Origin: Silene conica
Lineage: Eukaryota; Streptophyta; Magnoliopsida; Caryophyllales; Caryophyllaceae
Direction of reading: 5' to 3'
Length of the DNA: 64,000 bases
NCBI GenBank assembly: GCA_029255685.2
Contig: CM055319.2
Span: 35,908,530 to 35,972,529, forward strand
Shown here: one piece after another, positions 35,535-47,425 of the stretch
Numbering within the stretch: position 1 is the stretch's first letter
Layout of the letters: each line of letters opens with the position of its first letter
Made by a program: the position numbers and the translations under genes
The notes under the pieces: generated by a model
What the model saw: the letters and a program-made list of their open reading frames with translations, nothing else
The model's database searches: none
What the model was told of the DNA's origin: nothing

Positions 35535-35809
35535 TGATGCGTGTCTATTTTATGATGTTTTACATCTATTTTTACACGCATTTTGTCGCTCATCATTTAA
35601 AATGTTTTAGCCTCTATTTCCCAACAATTGTCTACTTTCGTATTTTTATGCTCTTTTGCAGAATTGTGCGGAAAAGGGACGATTTTATACCAAATTTATG
35701 CCCTCGGGATTTTTCATGACCAAGGAACGAGGAAAAGTCAACTCAAAGCGCGACCCAAGTATCACAAAGTCAAACCAAGGCGGAATCAAGACTGACGTAC
35801 AGGAAAATA

Positions 35810-35922
35810 GGTCGACCGACCTACTACTCTGGTCGGTCGACCTAAGGACTGCTATCATAAAAATCAGAAGTCCACCAATCCCGTCAAGTGGTCGACCGAC
35901 CTCATAACCTGGTCGGTCGACC
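35810..35922. repeat. Two paired 12-9-12 boxes in the E 5' LTR
   Basis: Pairs at 35810-35842 and 35890-35922. Each is GGTCGACCGACC, 9 bp, GGTCGGTCGACC. In both, the two boxes are exact reverse complements, so each could form a perfect 12-bp hairpin stem with a 9-base loop. Confidence 0.93.
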
Positions 35923-36463
35923 TCCGCGCAGACCCAGAAGTTTTCCGCAAAGCCCAATCGCGTTATTAGGTCATTAGGAAACTTATTTTTCCGCCTACTT
36001 AAGACCTAACTAGTGATTAGGGTAGCATCATCAAGTTTATCATTCAGTTTTAGAATAAGTTAATTACCTAGTTTTGCAACAACAAGTTTAATCTTTTATT
36101 TTTAGTTCTCAATTCATCACAATACTTTTCCTTTTAGTTTTGTTCTTTGTTCATTAATCTCTCCGCACAGATTCAATAAAGCTTTTGTTCTTTCTGCCCT
36201 AATACCTACTGCGGTAATTCTTCTCTTAATTTCAGTTTTAACATTATTCTTATCTTAGGATTGTTAGTAATCGGTTTATGTTAGAATCCCAAAGCCTTTG
36301 TTGTTATTGCATGTTTAGATTAATGTTCATTATGAGTTCTATGTTTATTACTGTTTTCATTATCGTTTAAATATTCATGAGTAGCTAATTGCATATGTTC
36401 GGATGTAGGGAGTAAATATGCGTTGATAGTATAATTCCCGAATATCGTCTGTTGTAGGCCCTA

Positions 36464-36537
36464 GTTCGGCCGACCGGCTTAACCAGTCGGTCGACTGAAG
36501 TGTTGGTCGGCCGACTGGACTAGCTGGTCGGTCGACC
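36464..36537. repeat. Second double pair of boxes in the E 5' LTR
   Basis: Four boxes start at 36464, 36485, 36505 and 36526. Spacers are 9, 8 and 9 bp. Variants are GTTCGGCCGACC, AGTCGGTCGACT, GGTCGGCCGACT and GGTCGGTCGACC. Confidence 0.92.
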
Positions 36538-37133
36538 AACTCGCGTATGTTTTCTGTTCCGTTTTACTTCGTCGACCATAGTAACCTACAATGAGACTGA
36601 AAGGAGACTTGTAGGATATTAGTAATGACTTACCCAAGGTTGAAAGATACGGGAAGGGCATTGGTTTACGCCTTAAGTCGGCTAGGTTACTAAAGATTGA
36701 AAGGTATGTGACCAGAAATTAGGAATCACCCTTATTGTTGACACCCAATATTTGTGAGACCTAGGAACTAATAACATAGGCCGAAAGGAGCTATTAGGTA
36801 CCATAGACCGAAAGGATATGTTACACCCCTTACGCGACTACAAGACATGTTGACTTAGGATTTATACTATCATAGCTTTTTATTACCCGAACATCCTAGC
36901 ATCTCTTTTACCATAGTTTATTTCATTCTTAATTCCTGTTCTATTTCTATCTTTATTTCTAGACTTAGTGACAATCAATATAAAACCCCACTAATTGTTA
37001 CCCTAAACATTGACATCAAACAATAAACATTCCCCACCTCTCTGTGGTTCGACCCTGACTTTCACTATCTATAGTTAAAGTTTAGGAATTATAAATTTTA
37101 TCTTTGATACCCACAACGACGGGTGTCAAATTT

Positions 37134-37151
37134 TGGCGCCGTTGCCGGGGA
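37134..37151 (+). other. Primer-binding site of E
   Basis: TGGCGCCGTTGCCGGGGA lies five bases after the LTR. It is the usual primer site of plant Athila/Tat-type elements, assigned in the literature to tRNA-Asp. Confidence 0.88.
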
Positions 37152-37249
37152 GGTGACGCCAGTGTTTATTGTTTTTTGTTTTTATTTCTTTTGTTTAAGG
37201 AACTTTGTTCCTTAAACCTTCTCACTTTTTTTCTTGTAGTTTCCATCTT

Positions 37250-40153
37250 ATGCTCAGGTCAGTTCAAGGATAACTCCTACCACTAGACCACGAGTTTGAG
37301 AGGACTCTAAGAGAAAGAAGAAAACAGTTTTTAGAGACTAGGGAAGGAGGTTCACCATCTTCCCTATTCCAAGAAGATATTTTTGAACAACAATCATCAC
37401 CATCATCACCACAAAACAACCCACCTACACCTACACCAAAAACACCAACATCACAACCAACCTCACCTCATAATCCATCTACACCAAAAACACCAACAAA
37501 GACCTATTTCCAAGTCTTTGAAGAAGAGGAAGAGTATTGCAAGTCACTCTATGCCTCAGGCAAAGGATCTCTATAAGGGGTTCACTTTACCTACGGGCAC
37601 GGGGAAGCCATTTGAGGCTAAGCCTTCCTACATCTCCATGGTGGAGAGAAATCAGTTTGGAGGCGCGGCTAATGAAGATGCAGCTAGGCATATAGAAATC
37701 TTCACAGATTATATATGCTCTATCGCACCCCCAGACGGAGTGACCCAGGACCAGATAAAAGAAACTATGTTCATCTTTTCCCTCCGAGACTCGGCGAGGG
37801 AATGGTACATAGATTTAGACCGCACTGCTGCGGGAGTGACAGATTGGAACACATTGGCCTTAGCCTTCTATCGGAAATACTATTCCGCGGCTAAGACTTA
37901 TGCCTTAAGAGCGCAGATAACAAGTTTCAAGCAAGGACCTACTAAAGATTTTAGTGAGGCTTGGGACAGGTTCAAGAGACTTGTTCGATCCATACCCCAT
38001 CATGGATTCGAACAATGGTTTCTTTGCAACCAGTTCTATAATGGCCTCTATGACGATAACAGGGCCTAGTTGGATGCTGCAGCTAATGGGAGGTTCCAAG
38101 ACAATTCTGGGGAGACCAAGGGTCTCAAGATCATTGAAGATGTTACTATGCACAGAGCTGAACACGGGACTTCCCGTGGAAATCAAAGAAAGGCCGAATC
38201 TAATGTTGCGGCAATAGAGGCCTTGATGGCTAAGTTGGATAAATTGGAGAGTGGTGGAAAATTCGAGATGGGAAGTGGGAGTAAGGGTGGTATGTACCAA
38301 GAAGACGCCGTTCAAGACGGACCCTTCAGTTGTGAGAGATGTGGTGGAGAGGGGCATGTGTCAAAGTTTTGTACCTCATCTAACGAGACATGTGCATCCT
38401 TTCAACACTACCATGGGAACAACTTTTATGGCCCCAATAATAACAATGTCCATCCCCACATGAGGTGGACAAGCCATAATGTCCTTAACCCACAACACCA
38501 ACAACCCCAACAAAACTCCACATATATCCCTCCGCACAAGCAAAATTTTCAAAAACCCCCTATAACCCTCAACCACCTTCTAACCCACCGTCCAATACGG
38601 ATGCTCTCATCCAAAACCTCATTGGGTTAGTTCAGAAGGAGTCTCAGGCACGGGCGGCGGGGATGAAGATGTTAGAGTCCCAAATTGCTCAAATCGCGAG
38701 CAAGAACGATACTAGGGCTCCGGGCCAACTTCCGACCAAAATGGACCAAAAGAAGGAGACTCTTAACCTCATATCGCTGCGGAGTGGGGCTGAAATTGGT
38801 GTTGGTAAAACTGGTGGAGCAGAAAAGGAGGGACGGAAAAAGGCGAATAGCAGCGAAACAGGTCGACCGACCCAGGAGCAAGGTCGACCGACCTCTGAGC
38901 AGATTCCAGCAGGTTCTGGAGTACAGGAACCAGGTCGACCGACCGAGGAGCAAGGTCGACCGACCTCTGATGCTGAGCAGAAGGATTCTTTTAGGCCGGA
39001 TATGCCCGACAACCTAAGAGACTTCCTATTCCGGGGTGACAATACCCCCAAATTTCTGAGGAGGACTGAGAAGGCTGAAAGTTCCACACCTCTTTATCCA
39101 GAGCGACTCATACCGACTAAGGAACATGTATCTTTTGATACGTTTAAGGATGTTATTCGTTCTTTAAATGTACAAGTGCCATTCTTAGAGTTAGTGCAAC
39201 AGGTTCCATCTTATTTGAAATTTATGAGGCAACTTCTAACCCGGAAGAGGTCTCTAGACAAAGTAGAAACTGTTGCACTAACTGAGGAGTCCTCAAGTTT
39301 TTTGTCTCCCGTCATAGCACCTCATAAACTAGAAGACCTTGGGAGCTTTTCTGTACCTTGTCACATATGAACCTTCCCAGTCAAGAAGGCCCTATGTGAC
39401 TTGGGGGCGAGCATTAGTGTTATGCCCCTAAGTGTGGCCTTGAAACTAGGGATGACCTCATTTGCAATGACTAGCATGACGGTCCAAATGGCTGACCGTA
39501 CCTCTATGAAACCCATAGGGATGTTGGAAAACATCCCTGTGCGAATTGATAGGTTTTTCTTTCCAGTAGACTTCGTAGTTTTGGACATCCCTGAGGATGC
39601 CCATATACCTATTATCTTGGGAAGACCTTTCCTACATACTGCAGGGGCCATAATCGACGTGGGTTGTGGGACCTTAACTTTTAAGGTAGGGAAGCATGCT
39701 ATCATCTTTGGTCTATCCTATGGGAAGAAAGATGCTATGACCCCTATTACTTGTAATGCTATTACTTCTGAAAAGAAGTATAAGGTCATCACCATTTCTC
39801 CTGTTTTGATATCTACACCTATACCTGTTGTTACACCTCCACCCCAGGTTGGGAGCAATATGGAGGATGCTTCTGTTTTACCTAATGCAGGAACAGGTTT
39901 GGGGAAGCCCTTAGGAGAGGAAGTCGTGGTGCAAAGAGGTGGACTTGGATTTCTAAGCTACAGGGAAGATGTGGATCCAGATGTAGTGGATGAGGAAGAC
40001 AAAAAGAGAAGAAGAGAAGAGAAAAAGAAGAGTTCGTCGCACATGCTTTGCGACGGAGAGGAGACGTGTTTGGCCATTCAAACAAACACGGTGGAGACCA
40101 CGGCGTATAGCCAAAAGCCATGGTCCGAGATTTTCCGCATCTTTCGCGGATGA
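37250..40153 (+). pseudogene. Gag-protease gene of element E, broken
   Basis: I place the start at the ATG at 37250, where element F has its start (57187). The N-terminal Pro/Ser-rich part is followed by the gag core (MPQAKDLYKGF, FTDYICSIAPPDGVTQ, REWYIDLDRTAAGVTDWNTLA). A CCHC knuckle (CERCGGEGHVSKFC), an Asn/Gln/Pro-rich linker, a region with four GRPT repeats and an aspartic-protease-like domain follow (LCDLGASISVMPLS, PIILGRPFLHTAGAIID). The protease motif reads DLGAS instead of DSGAS or DTGAS. Breaks are TAA at 37271, a frame change near 37535, TAG at 38067, a one-base loss near 38560 and TGA at 39368. It ends at SEIFRIFRG with no pol downstream. Confidence 0.88.
38861..38965 (+). repeat. 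Two paired 12-9-12 boxes inside the E gag-protease frame
   Basis: Pairs at 38861-38893 and 38933-38965. All four boxes are GGTCGACCGACC in direct orientation, with 9-bp spacers. In frame they encode GRPTQEQGRPTSEQ and GRPTEEQGRPTSD. The 21-bp period keeps the reading frame. Confidence 0.92.
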
Positions 40154-40637
40154 GTTGTTCAAATTTTCAAGTTTCTTAAGACAATTTTCTGTTTTGTTAA
40201 GACTTTCTAGTTTGCTTGCTTTAAGTTTTTTAGGAGAAATTTACGTTTGTTGCATATTTGAGACAATTAGACTGGATTCTGGTTTTTCGCGCATGTTTTG
40301 GGCGCATATATACTGTATTTCAGGTTTGGGGAAATTAACTTGGTTGATACAAGTAGCTTCCGAAGAAAAGAAAGCCACTGTACAGGAAACAGGGTCGGCC
40401 GACCTCAACACTCAGTCGGTCGACCAGACCCCTGTGTTCCAGTAGCATTGTTGGACTGGCAGATGGTCGGTCGACCATGGGGAGGGGTCTACCGACCTGA
40501 TCTCCTGTACAGACGCCTCAAGACGCTTCGGAAAGTGTGCAACGCGATAGGGAAGTCCTTTTCCCTATTCTATCTTTTTATGTTTCACCTTTCTTCCTTT
40601 ATTCCAAACCTTCAATACATTATATACCACCCAAAAC
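40154..40637 (+). other. 3' interior of E upstream of the solo LTR
   Basis: Non-coding. It contains two paired boxes at 40393-40425 (GGTCGGCCGACC/AGTCGGTCGACC) and 40465-40497 (GGTCGGTCGACC/GGTCTACCGACC), both with 9-bp spacers. GACTGGCAGAT precedes the second pair, as in the copia leader. Confidence 0.75.
40393..40497. repeat. Two paired 12-9-12 boxes in the E 3' interior
   Basis: The pairs are separated by 39 bp, against 38 bp in the copia leader. The surrounding bases are also similar there. Confidence 0.9.
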
Positions 40638-43600
40638 TGTAATACCCCGTATTTTAGCCTCGGTCGACAACTGCCAAACCATGTGTTATACAAGTATTTC
40701 AAAAGGAATGTTTATAGAGTATTTTACGTAAACAATTATTATTTTATAAATCGTATTTCTACGATTATTTCGTATTTCATAATCATTTTATATTTGACGA
40801 TTGTTTCTTAAAATGACATTTTATTCGTATTTCTTTAATTTTGATAATATATTTATAATTAAATATATTTCCTATTTTATATTTAATTCTCATCTATATA
40901 CTTGTTTTTTTTATTTAAACCTTATTTATATTTAAATTCTAAATTCATATATATTCGTATGTAAGTACTAATACTTTTATATTCTTATAATTAATTTAAT
41001 TAATATAATTATTTATAAGTCTCGTTAACTGTAATACTCCGTATTTTATTATAATTCATTTTAATATTAAAATATGTGCTTCGATGTGTTGAAAAGTATT
41101 TGAACGTTTAAGTTCGATAATTTATTTATCGAATAAGTTTTCTTGTGTTTTATATACGGTAAAGAAGTGGGTATTAATCATTGAACCACGTTCTAATTAT
41201 ACTACGAAACCTCGAGATGCTTGTCGGTGTTACTTGGGCCTTGGTTTGCGTGAATTATAGAGCAGCCCATAATAGTTCAAAACAGAAACTCATACAAACA
41301 CCTTTCACAACAAACAACCAACGTGTAAAAGCTTGCTCAAACCCTAACCCTAACCTAAACAAACGCCTACCTCACTTTCTCACATCACTGCCGCCACGCC
41401 AGAGAGCAAGAAGGAGGGTTGCACGGTGGGTTTTAGGTGACCTAGGGTTGCTCGAATTCAGAGGGAAGAAGGTATGTTCACCACTGAGTTCGAAATTCCT
41501 GTTTGTCCTTTCTTTTTATACTCGATGTTTATCGCTCGTATGTACACCTATGGTTCTTGTTTTTCGCATATTATTAACCTATGATGCTAAGTAGCCATGT
41601 ATGAACCCTAAGGAAGTCGTCGTTGACCACCGTTGACCGTCAGTTGTGGTGTTTAATCGTGTTGTCAGGGCAAATTTTATCGCTGATCAGATCGTGGTTT
41701 GAGCGTGTGTGTTTTACAATGGTTTCGAATTAATTATGGGTTATATAATTCATGAATGTTTGGGGTTTTTGGATGGGTGCAGTCGGAAGTTTGTAAGGTG
41801 GTTGTCCTGGTGGTTGTGGTGGCTCGGGGTTGTCGTCATAGGGGGTTTCGTTGGGTAGGTTTTTACACAAAATCACGAGTTTGGTACAGTGTCGGGTTTT
41901 AGGCGGTGGTTGCTGGGTGCTGCTGCGACGGCGACGGCAGCTACTGATGTCCCTGGAACCACCACGGCTCAGGCGAGAGCCTGGTGGTGTCACAGGCGAG
42001 ATCAAGGGTCGTTGTTGGTGTCGGGAGCGGTGGTTGATGAGGCTGTGAGTCACGTTTTGCAGGCTGGTTGTGAAGGGGCTGTTTGTTTTCGTTTCGTTCG
42101 TTTCTTTCGTTTTGGTATTATGATTTAGTAAACTACTATTATTCGTATTATTATTATTTTAATAATTGTGTAATGATTAGTCAATGATTATTATTTTATT
42201 GTGGTATGGTATTGTTATTTGGGTTTGATGAGTTGTTAATGATATTAGTAGCTTTACTAAATGTGGTTAGTGAATTTTATGGGTGTTATTAGCTTTATCA
42301 TGGTTTAAATTGATATGATAAGTATTTATGGGCATTGTTATTAGTTATATTAGTAATAGTGTATGAAAATATACTAAGCTAGTAATAATTGATTAATTGA
42401 TTATATGCTATTTTTAGTAAGTCTATAAATAGTAAGTTTATGTTTGATTAATAGTAATTGATATGTATAGTTAATTAATGATAATTGGTATGTAGATGGG
42501 TATGTTAATATGTATATATATTCACAAGGTGTTAGACGTAAATCCCTATGAACATGGTCACGTTAATTTATTAGTTTCGTATACTTTATAAGTTGTCGTG
42601 CTTTAAAGTTTTATGATTTTAATAATAAAATTCGTATCTCCATGATTTTGATACGTATGTGACAAGTAATTGTTATTTACTTATGGTCGATAGTTTATAT
42701 AATTCTTTATTTAATTATAATTGTTGCTAAGAAATAATTGATACGGTCTCGTTATGCGTAATATATCGTTTAAGTAATTAAATGGGATTGATCGATATAC
42801 TATGATAGTTGTGTAATTGTATTAGTTAGTAATTAAGTGTATTATTCTATTAGGTGTTGAGTATGTGATGGAGTGAAGCTACTGATTGGTTGTTAGCTGC
42901 TTGATGGGATTATATTGCTATCCAGGTAGGATACACTGACACTATACTTTATGAACTGATATGAATGGATGTTTACTATGCGATGTGTTATGAAAGGATG
43001 TTGCCTTGTATGTGATGGATGCAAGCATGAATTATATAAGAATGATATTGGTTTGATTGATTGTGGATTATTTGCAATGGCATGAGTATTTCAGTATTTG
43101 GTAGCATGATTAAATATTTATATTGTGGCATTCATGAGCATGCATATGCATTGGTTACTGAGATATTATGAATCAGATAGCGTTCTGATATAAAGCCCAG
43201 GGTGGTTCTGCACACCAGGCCTGGTGTCTTATCAGCTTTTGAGCTGGTGTTCGCCGACGACGGATTATAGTCTGCCGGGAGGTTCGGTATGGCTGGGAGT
43301 TACGGGTTTGAGATTGAGAATGAGATTGAGCTTGAGCATATCATGGCATTTGCATATCATCTTTATTGCATTATTTATTATTGTGTTATCCTACTCAACC
43401 GCGAGGTTGACAGTGTATTCGTGTACACCTACGATGATCCGGAATGGGGAGTAGATTCTGCAGGTCAGAGACAGATGAGCTAGGAGCTGGGGCGGGAATG
43501 TGAGATGCGTACTTTGGACCGACTTAGAATTATATCACATCTAGAGAAGTCATCAGTTGTATTTTCTTTTCTGTTATGTAGTAACTGTAATAACCAAGAT

Positions 43601-43737
43601 TAAATTTTATCAGTTTTTATAAAGTACTTTGGTTGTTTTACTTTGTTATTCACTACCTCGGATATTCCGAGATGGTAACAGCTTCATTTATTTGAGAATG
43701 TCTTGCTAAAGGCTCTTAAATAAATGGGGGTGTTACA
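40638..43737 (+). repeat. Solo LTR X (Tekay-like, 3100 bp)
   Basis: It starts TGTAATACCCCGTATTTTAGCC and ends GGGTGTTACA. It is flanked by AAAAC on both sides (40633-40637 and 43738-43742). It has no interior, primer site or polypurine tract, so it is a solo LTR left by LTR-LTR recombination. Its first ~390 bp resemble the head of the LTR of I. A second LTR-like start (TGTAATACTCCGTATTTTA) occurs at about 41031. Promoter-like motifs are TGGGCC at 41235, AGCCCA at 41264 and a double telobox at 41339-41353. There are no supported genes; the ORFs at 41181-42128 are unsupported. Confidence 0.85.
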
Positions 43738-45434
43738 AAAACACATTTAATCCCTGAAAAAGGTCTTTCTTTGTTCGACTTTTTTCAGGTACTTGGAGTG
43801 GCACTGCTGGCCACTGAAACCTCCCAGCTTACGCTGGTTTGGGGAGGTTTCCCTTGCGCTCAAAAATCCGGTGATTCTTTTCCTTTTTCCTTGGTTTTAC
43901 GTTTTTGCATTTATTTTTGTTTTTTCAGAAAACCTTTACTTAGACTAATGCACAATGGGGACATTGTGCGCGTTGGTTTGGGGAATGGTTTAGTCACATG
44001 CATTGTTCCATTGAATTTTATCACACGTTTATTGCATTTCTGTCATGCATTGTTCTTTTCTTTATTTTCCTTACCTATGCAAAAGAAAAATACAAAAAAA
44101 AACAGAAAAATTCAAAAATTTCAAAAAAATGCACGTTTATTTTAGTATATAGGTCGAGTCGGATCGAGAGTATTTTAAGGATGATCTTTGCTATCTGACA
44201 TGTTTATGCCTTTACCTTGCCTTGTCAACTTGTTTTAGTATGAGAGTCTTTTGCATATCTACGAGTTTTTGTTAACTTGTTATCTTGAGACTTGACTTAT
44301 ACCTTGGCAATCTACTATACATTCTGAGTTTTAGAGCCTTATTCCTGGTTTCATTTTTGAACCGGTCGTCTAGGATGTGAGTAGTACTCCCCTTGGAACA
44401 TGTTACATCAATATGCATAAACATGAACTTGAATTGCTATATAATTGTTTTACTATCTCGTTTTGTGAGTCTTGGTACGTGCATTTGGGATCTCTTTTCT
44501 CTCATTTACCCATAAGCTTCACATAGCCAAAATTGCCTTTTTATCCTCCAAAACTACATCTCATACTTAGCCTACCCTTCCAAGCTAGTTTTTGTGGTCT
44601 TTGGTTTATTTTTTTGAGGCATCTTGGTTTGTATGCTATCTTGAACAAAAAGAGAAAAGAAAGAAAGAAAGAAAAGAAAAAGAACAGAAAAAAATTCAGA
44701 GAAAGAAAGAAAGATAAGAAAAACGAAAAAATCGAAAAGCACAGGAAGTCAGTCGACCGACCGCACCCCCAGGTCGGTCGACCAACTGACAGGGTCATAA
44801 TTCAAAATTCGTTCTGAAATCCCTTTCTTTTATATGTTATCACTCCCGTACTTCATTCAAAATATTTGGGAGTCTTTTCTTATATTTAATGTGAGAGTTG
44901 TGCTACAAAAGAACACCTTCTTAATATCAAAAGTTGTGAAATATGTAGTTGGGAATCGGTTTTACTAGCTTGGCTACTAACCCCACAAATCCAAAAACAT
45001 CTTAACCACTTTTACCTTTACCTCACATATCTTTCATTACCTCAATCGCATGTATCCGAGTCACTTAATGAGTATGTTTATACATGGTTGTAGAATTCTT
45101 GTTCATGTTATATTGCAGGCATGTTTTCATGGGTCGTAGTTAGGTGAGTGTTATGACAATACACTTCTTTCTATCTTCTACATATATTCACCCTTTGCCT
45201 CATGTGTGTCTCGAGCGTACCGCGAGAGTCCATTGTATAAAGTCTCTATAGTCTTTATTTTTTCAAGTTTGACAACACCATAACTCGTTTGCATGACTTG
45301 AATGCTTTCTCATTTTGTACTTGGCATTGGTTTAGGCTAACATGAAAATTCCGCTCTGAGATTGAAATCATTCCATTAGTTAAGATCGAGTCTATTTCTT
45401 GCTTGAGGGCAAGCAAGGTTTGGTTTGGGGAATT
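43738..45434 (+). other. 3' interior of E downstream of the solo LTR
   Basis: About 1.7 kb of non-coding sequence corresponds to 52374-53960 of F read on the other strand. It includes an A/G-rich tract (about 44645-44735), one box pair (44751-44783) and a terminal purine-rich GGTTTGGTTTGGGGAATT just before the 3' LTR, which serves as the polypurine tract. Confidence 0.75.
44751..44783. repeat. Paired 12-9-12 box next to the A/G tract of E
   Basis: AGTCGACCGACC, 9 bp, GGTCGGTCGACC. The matching position in F is 53029-53061. Confidence 0.92.
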
Positions 45435-45709
45435 TGATGCGTGTCTATTTTATGATGTTTTACATCTATTTTTACACGCATTTTGTCGCTCATCATTTAA
45501 AATGTTTTAGCCTCTATTTCCCAACAATTGTCTACTTTCGTATTTTTATGCTCTTTTGCAGAATTATGCGGAAAAGGGACGATTTTATACCAAATTTATG
45601 CCCTCGGGATTTTTCATGACCAAGGAACGAGGAAAAGTCAACTCAAAGCGCAACCCAAGTATCACAAAGTCAAACCAAGGCGGAGTCAAGACTGACGTAC
45701 AGGAAAATA

Positions 45710-45822
45710 GGTCGACCGACCTACTACTTTGGTCGGTCGACCTAAGGACTGCTATCATAAAAATCAGAAGTCCACCAATCCCGTCAAGTGGTCGACCGAC
45801 CTCATAACCTGGTCGGTCGACC
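45710..45822. repeat. Two paired 12-9-12 boxes in the E 3' LTR
   Basis: Pairs 45710-45742 and 45790-45822. All four boxes are unchanged relative to the 5' LTR although neighbouring bases differ. Confidence 0.92.
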
Positions 45823-46363
45823 TCCGCGCAGACCCAGAAGTTTTCCGCAAAGCCCAATCACGTTATTAGGTCATTAGGAAACTTAGTTTTCCGCCTACTT
45901 AAGACCTAATTCGTGATTAGGGTAGCATCATCAAGTTTATCATTCAGTTTTAAAATAAGTTAATTACCTAGTTTTTTAACAACAACTTTAATATTTTATT
46001 TTTAGTTCTCAATTCATCACAATACTTTTCCTTTTAGTTTTGTTCTTTGTTCATTAATCTTTCCGCCCAGATTCAATAAAGCTTTTTTTCTTTCTGCCCT
46101 AATACCTACTGCGGTAATTCTTCTCTTAATTTCAGTTTTAACATTATTCTTATCTTAGGATTGCTAGTAATCGGTTTATGTTAGAATCCCAAAGCCTTTG
46201 TTGTTATTGCATGTTTAGATTAATGTTCATTATGAGTTCTACGTTTATTACTGTTTTCATTATCGTTTCAATATTCATGAGTAGCTAATTGCATATGTTA
46301 GGATGTAGGGAGTAAATATGCGTTGATAGTATAATTCCCGAAAATCGTCTGTTGCAGGCCCTA

Positions 46364-46437
46364 GGTCGGCCGACCGGCTTAACCAGTCGGTCGACTGATG
46401 TGTTGGCCAGCCGACTGGACTAGCTGGTCGGTCGACC
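46364..46437. repeat. Double pair of boxes in the E 3' LTR
   Basis: Boxes start at 46364, 46385, 46405 and 46426. The third has decayed to GGCCAGCCGACT. The 9, 8 and 9 bp spacing is kept. Confidence 0.9.
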
Positions 46438-46994
46438 AACTCGCGTATGTTTTCTGTTCCGTTTTACTTCGTCGACCATAGTAACCTACAATGAGACTGA
46501 AAGGAGACTTGTAGGATATTAGTAATGACTTACCCTAGGTTGAAAGATACGGGAAGGGCATTGGTTTACGCCTTAAGACGACTAGGTTACTAAAGACTGA
46601 AAGGCATGTGACCTAGAAATTAGGAATCACCCTTATTGTTGACAACCAATATTTGTGAGACCTAGGAACTAATAGCATAGGCCGAAAGGAGCTATTAGGT
46701 ACCATAGACCGAAAGGATATGTTACACCCCTTACGCGACTGCAAGACATGTTGACTTAGGATTTATACTATCATAGCTTTTTATTACCCGAACATCCTAG
46801 CATCTCTTTTACCATAGTTTATTTTATTCTTAATTCCTGTTCTATTTCTATCTTTATTTCTAGACTTAGTGACAATCAATATAAACCCCCACAAATTGTT
46901 ACCCTAAACATTGACATCAAACGGGTGTCACTATCTATAGTTAAAGTTTAGGAATTATAAATTTTATCTTTGATACCCACAACAACGGGTGTCA

Positions 46995-47425
46995 CTATAC
47001 ACATTAGTCCTTCCATCGTGCACAACGTTCCTATCGAAATGCCATGGCCTCCCAAGTAATATGTGACACGCATTCATAGGTACGATATCACACCACAACT
47101 TGTCTTCATATGGCCCTATACTAAATGCTATCAAGGATTGTTTTTCAACCCGTACCCCTTGGTTCCCATCCAACCATTGAAGCTTACACGGTTTGTCTCT
47201 AGCCCTAATACTTAGTTCCAACTCCGAAACTAAGGTTTTGGATACGACATTGGTGCAAGAACCGCTATCAATAATCAAGTTGAATTTTCTCCCCTCAACC
47301 TTACAACGAGTATGAAAAACAATGTCTCTTTGCTCTTCCCCTTCAGTCGTGGCTTCTACGTGTAAGGCTCGCACAACGAGGCAATCTCCCTCGTCCTCAC
47401 TCTCGGCCTCTACGGTTTCCTCTTC
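46995..47425 (-). pseudogene. Protease domain of G
   Basis: The aspartic protease has the active site LIIDSGSCTNVVS and the flap and C-terminal signature HILLGRPWHFDRNVVHDGRTN. It is read on the minus strand from just after a TAG at 47428-47426. It is cut at 46995 by element E, so the last residues of the frame come from the E LTR. The continuation lies at 35534 and lower coordinates. Confidence 0.85.

Larger units (their letters stand above)
35535..37128 (+). repeat. 5' LTR of E (1594 bp)
   Basis: Starts TGATGCGTGTCTATTTTATG and ends GACGGGTGTCA. It contains four pairs of 12-bp boxes. The 3' LTR lacks about 34 bp near its end compared with this copy. Confidence 0.92.
35535..46994 (+). mobile_element. 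Element E: gag-protease-only Ty3/gypsy element (Athila/Tat-like primer site)
   Basis: This is a complete plus-strand element with LTRs 35535-37128 and 45435-46994 and the 5-bp target duplication CTATA at 35530-35534 and 46995-46999. Its primer site TGGCGCCGTTGCCGGGGA is typical of the Athila/Tat branch. It has one gag-protease gene (broken), and about 2.2 kb of non-coding 3' interior without RT or integrase. A solo LTR (X) is inserted in the 3' interior. Element F is a second member with the same layout. It is non-autonomous by content. Confidence 0.9.
45435..46994 (+). repeat. 3' LTR of E (1560 bp)
   Basis: Nearly the same as 35535-37128, with scattered base changes and a loss of about 34 bp near 46922. 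It keeps four box pairs at 45710, 45790, 46364 and 46405. Confidence 0.92.

Noticed and set aside
38861-38965. CRISPR-like array of short repeats with spacers
   Set aside because: The boxes are 12 bp with fixed 9-bp gaps inside a plant retrotransposon gene; no cas genes, and a prokaryotic system is not expected here.
44533-44817. Lys/Glu-rich coiled-coil-like ORF
   Set aside because: Translation of the A/G tract in the E interior; the F counterpart has different lengths and frames.
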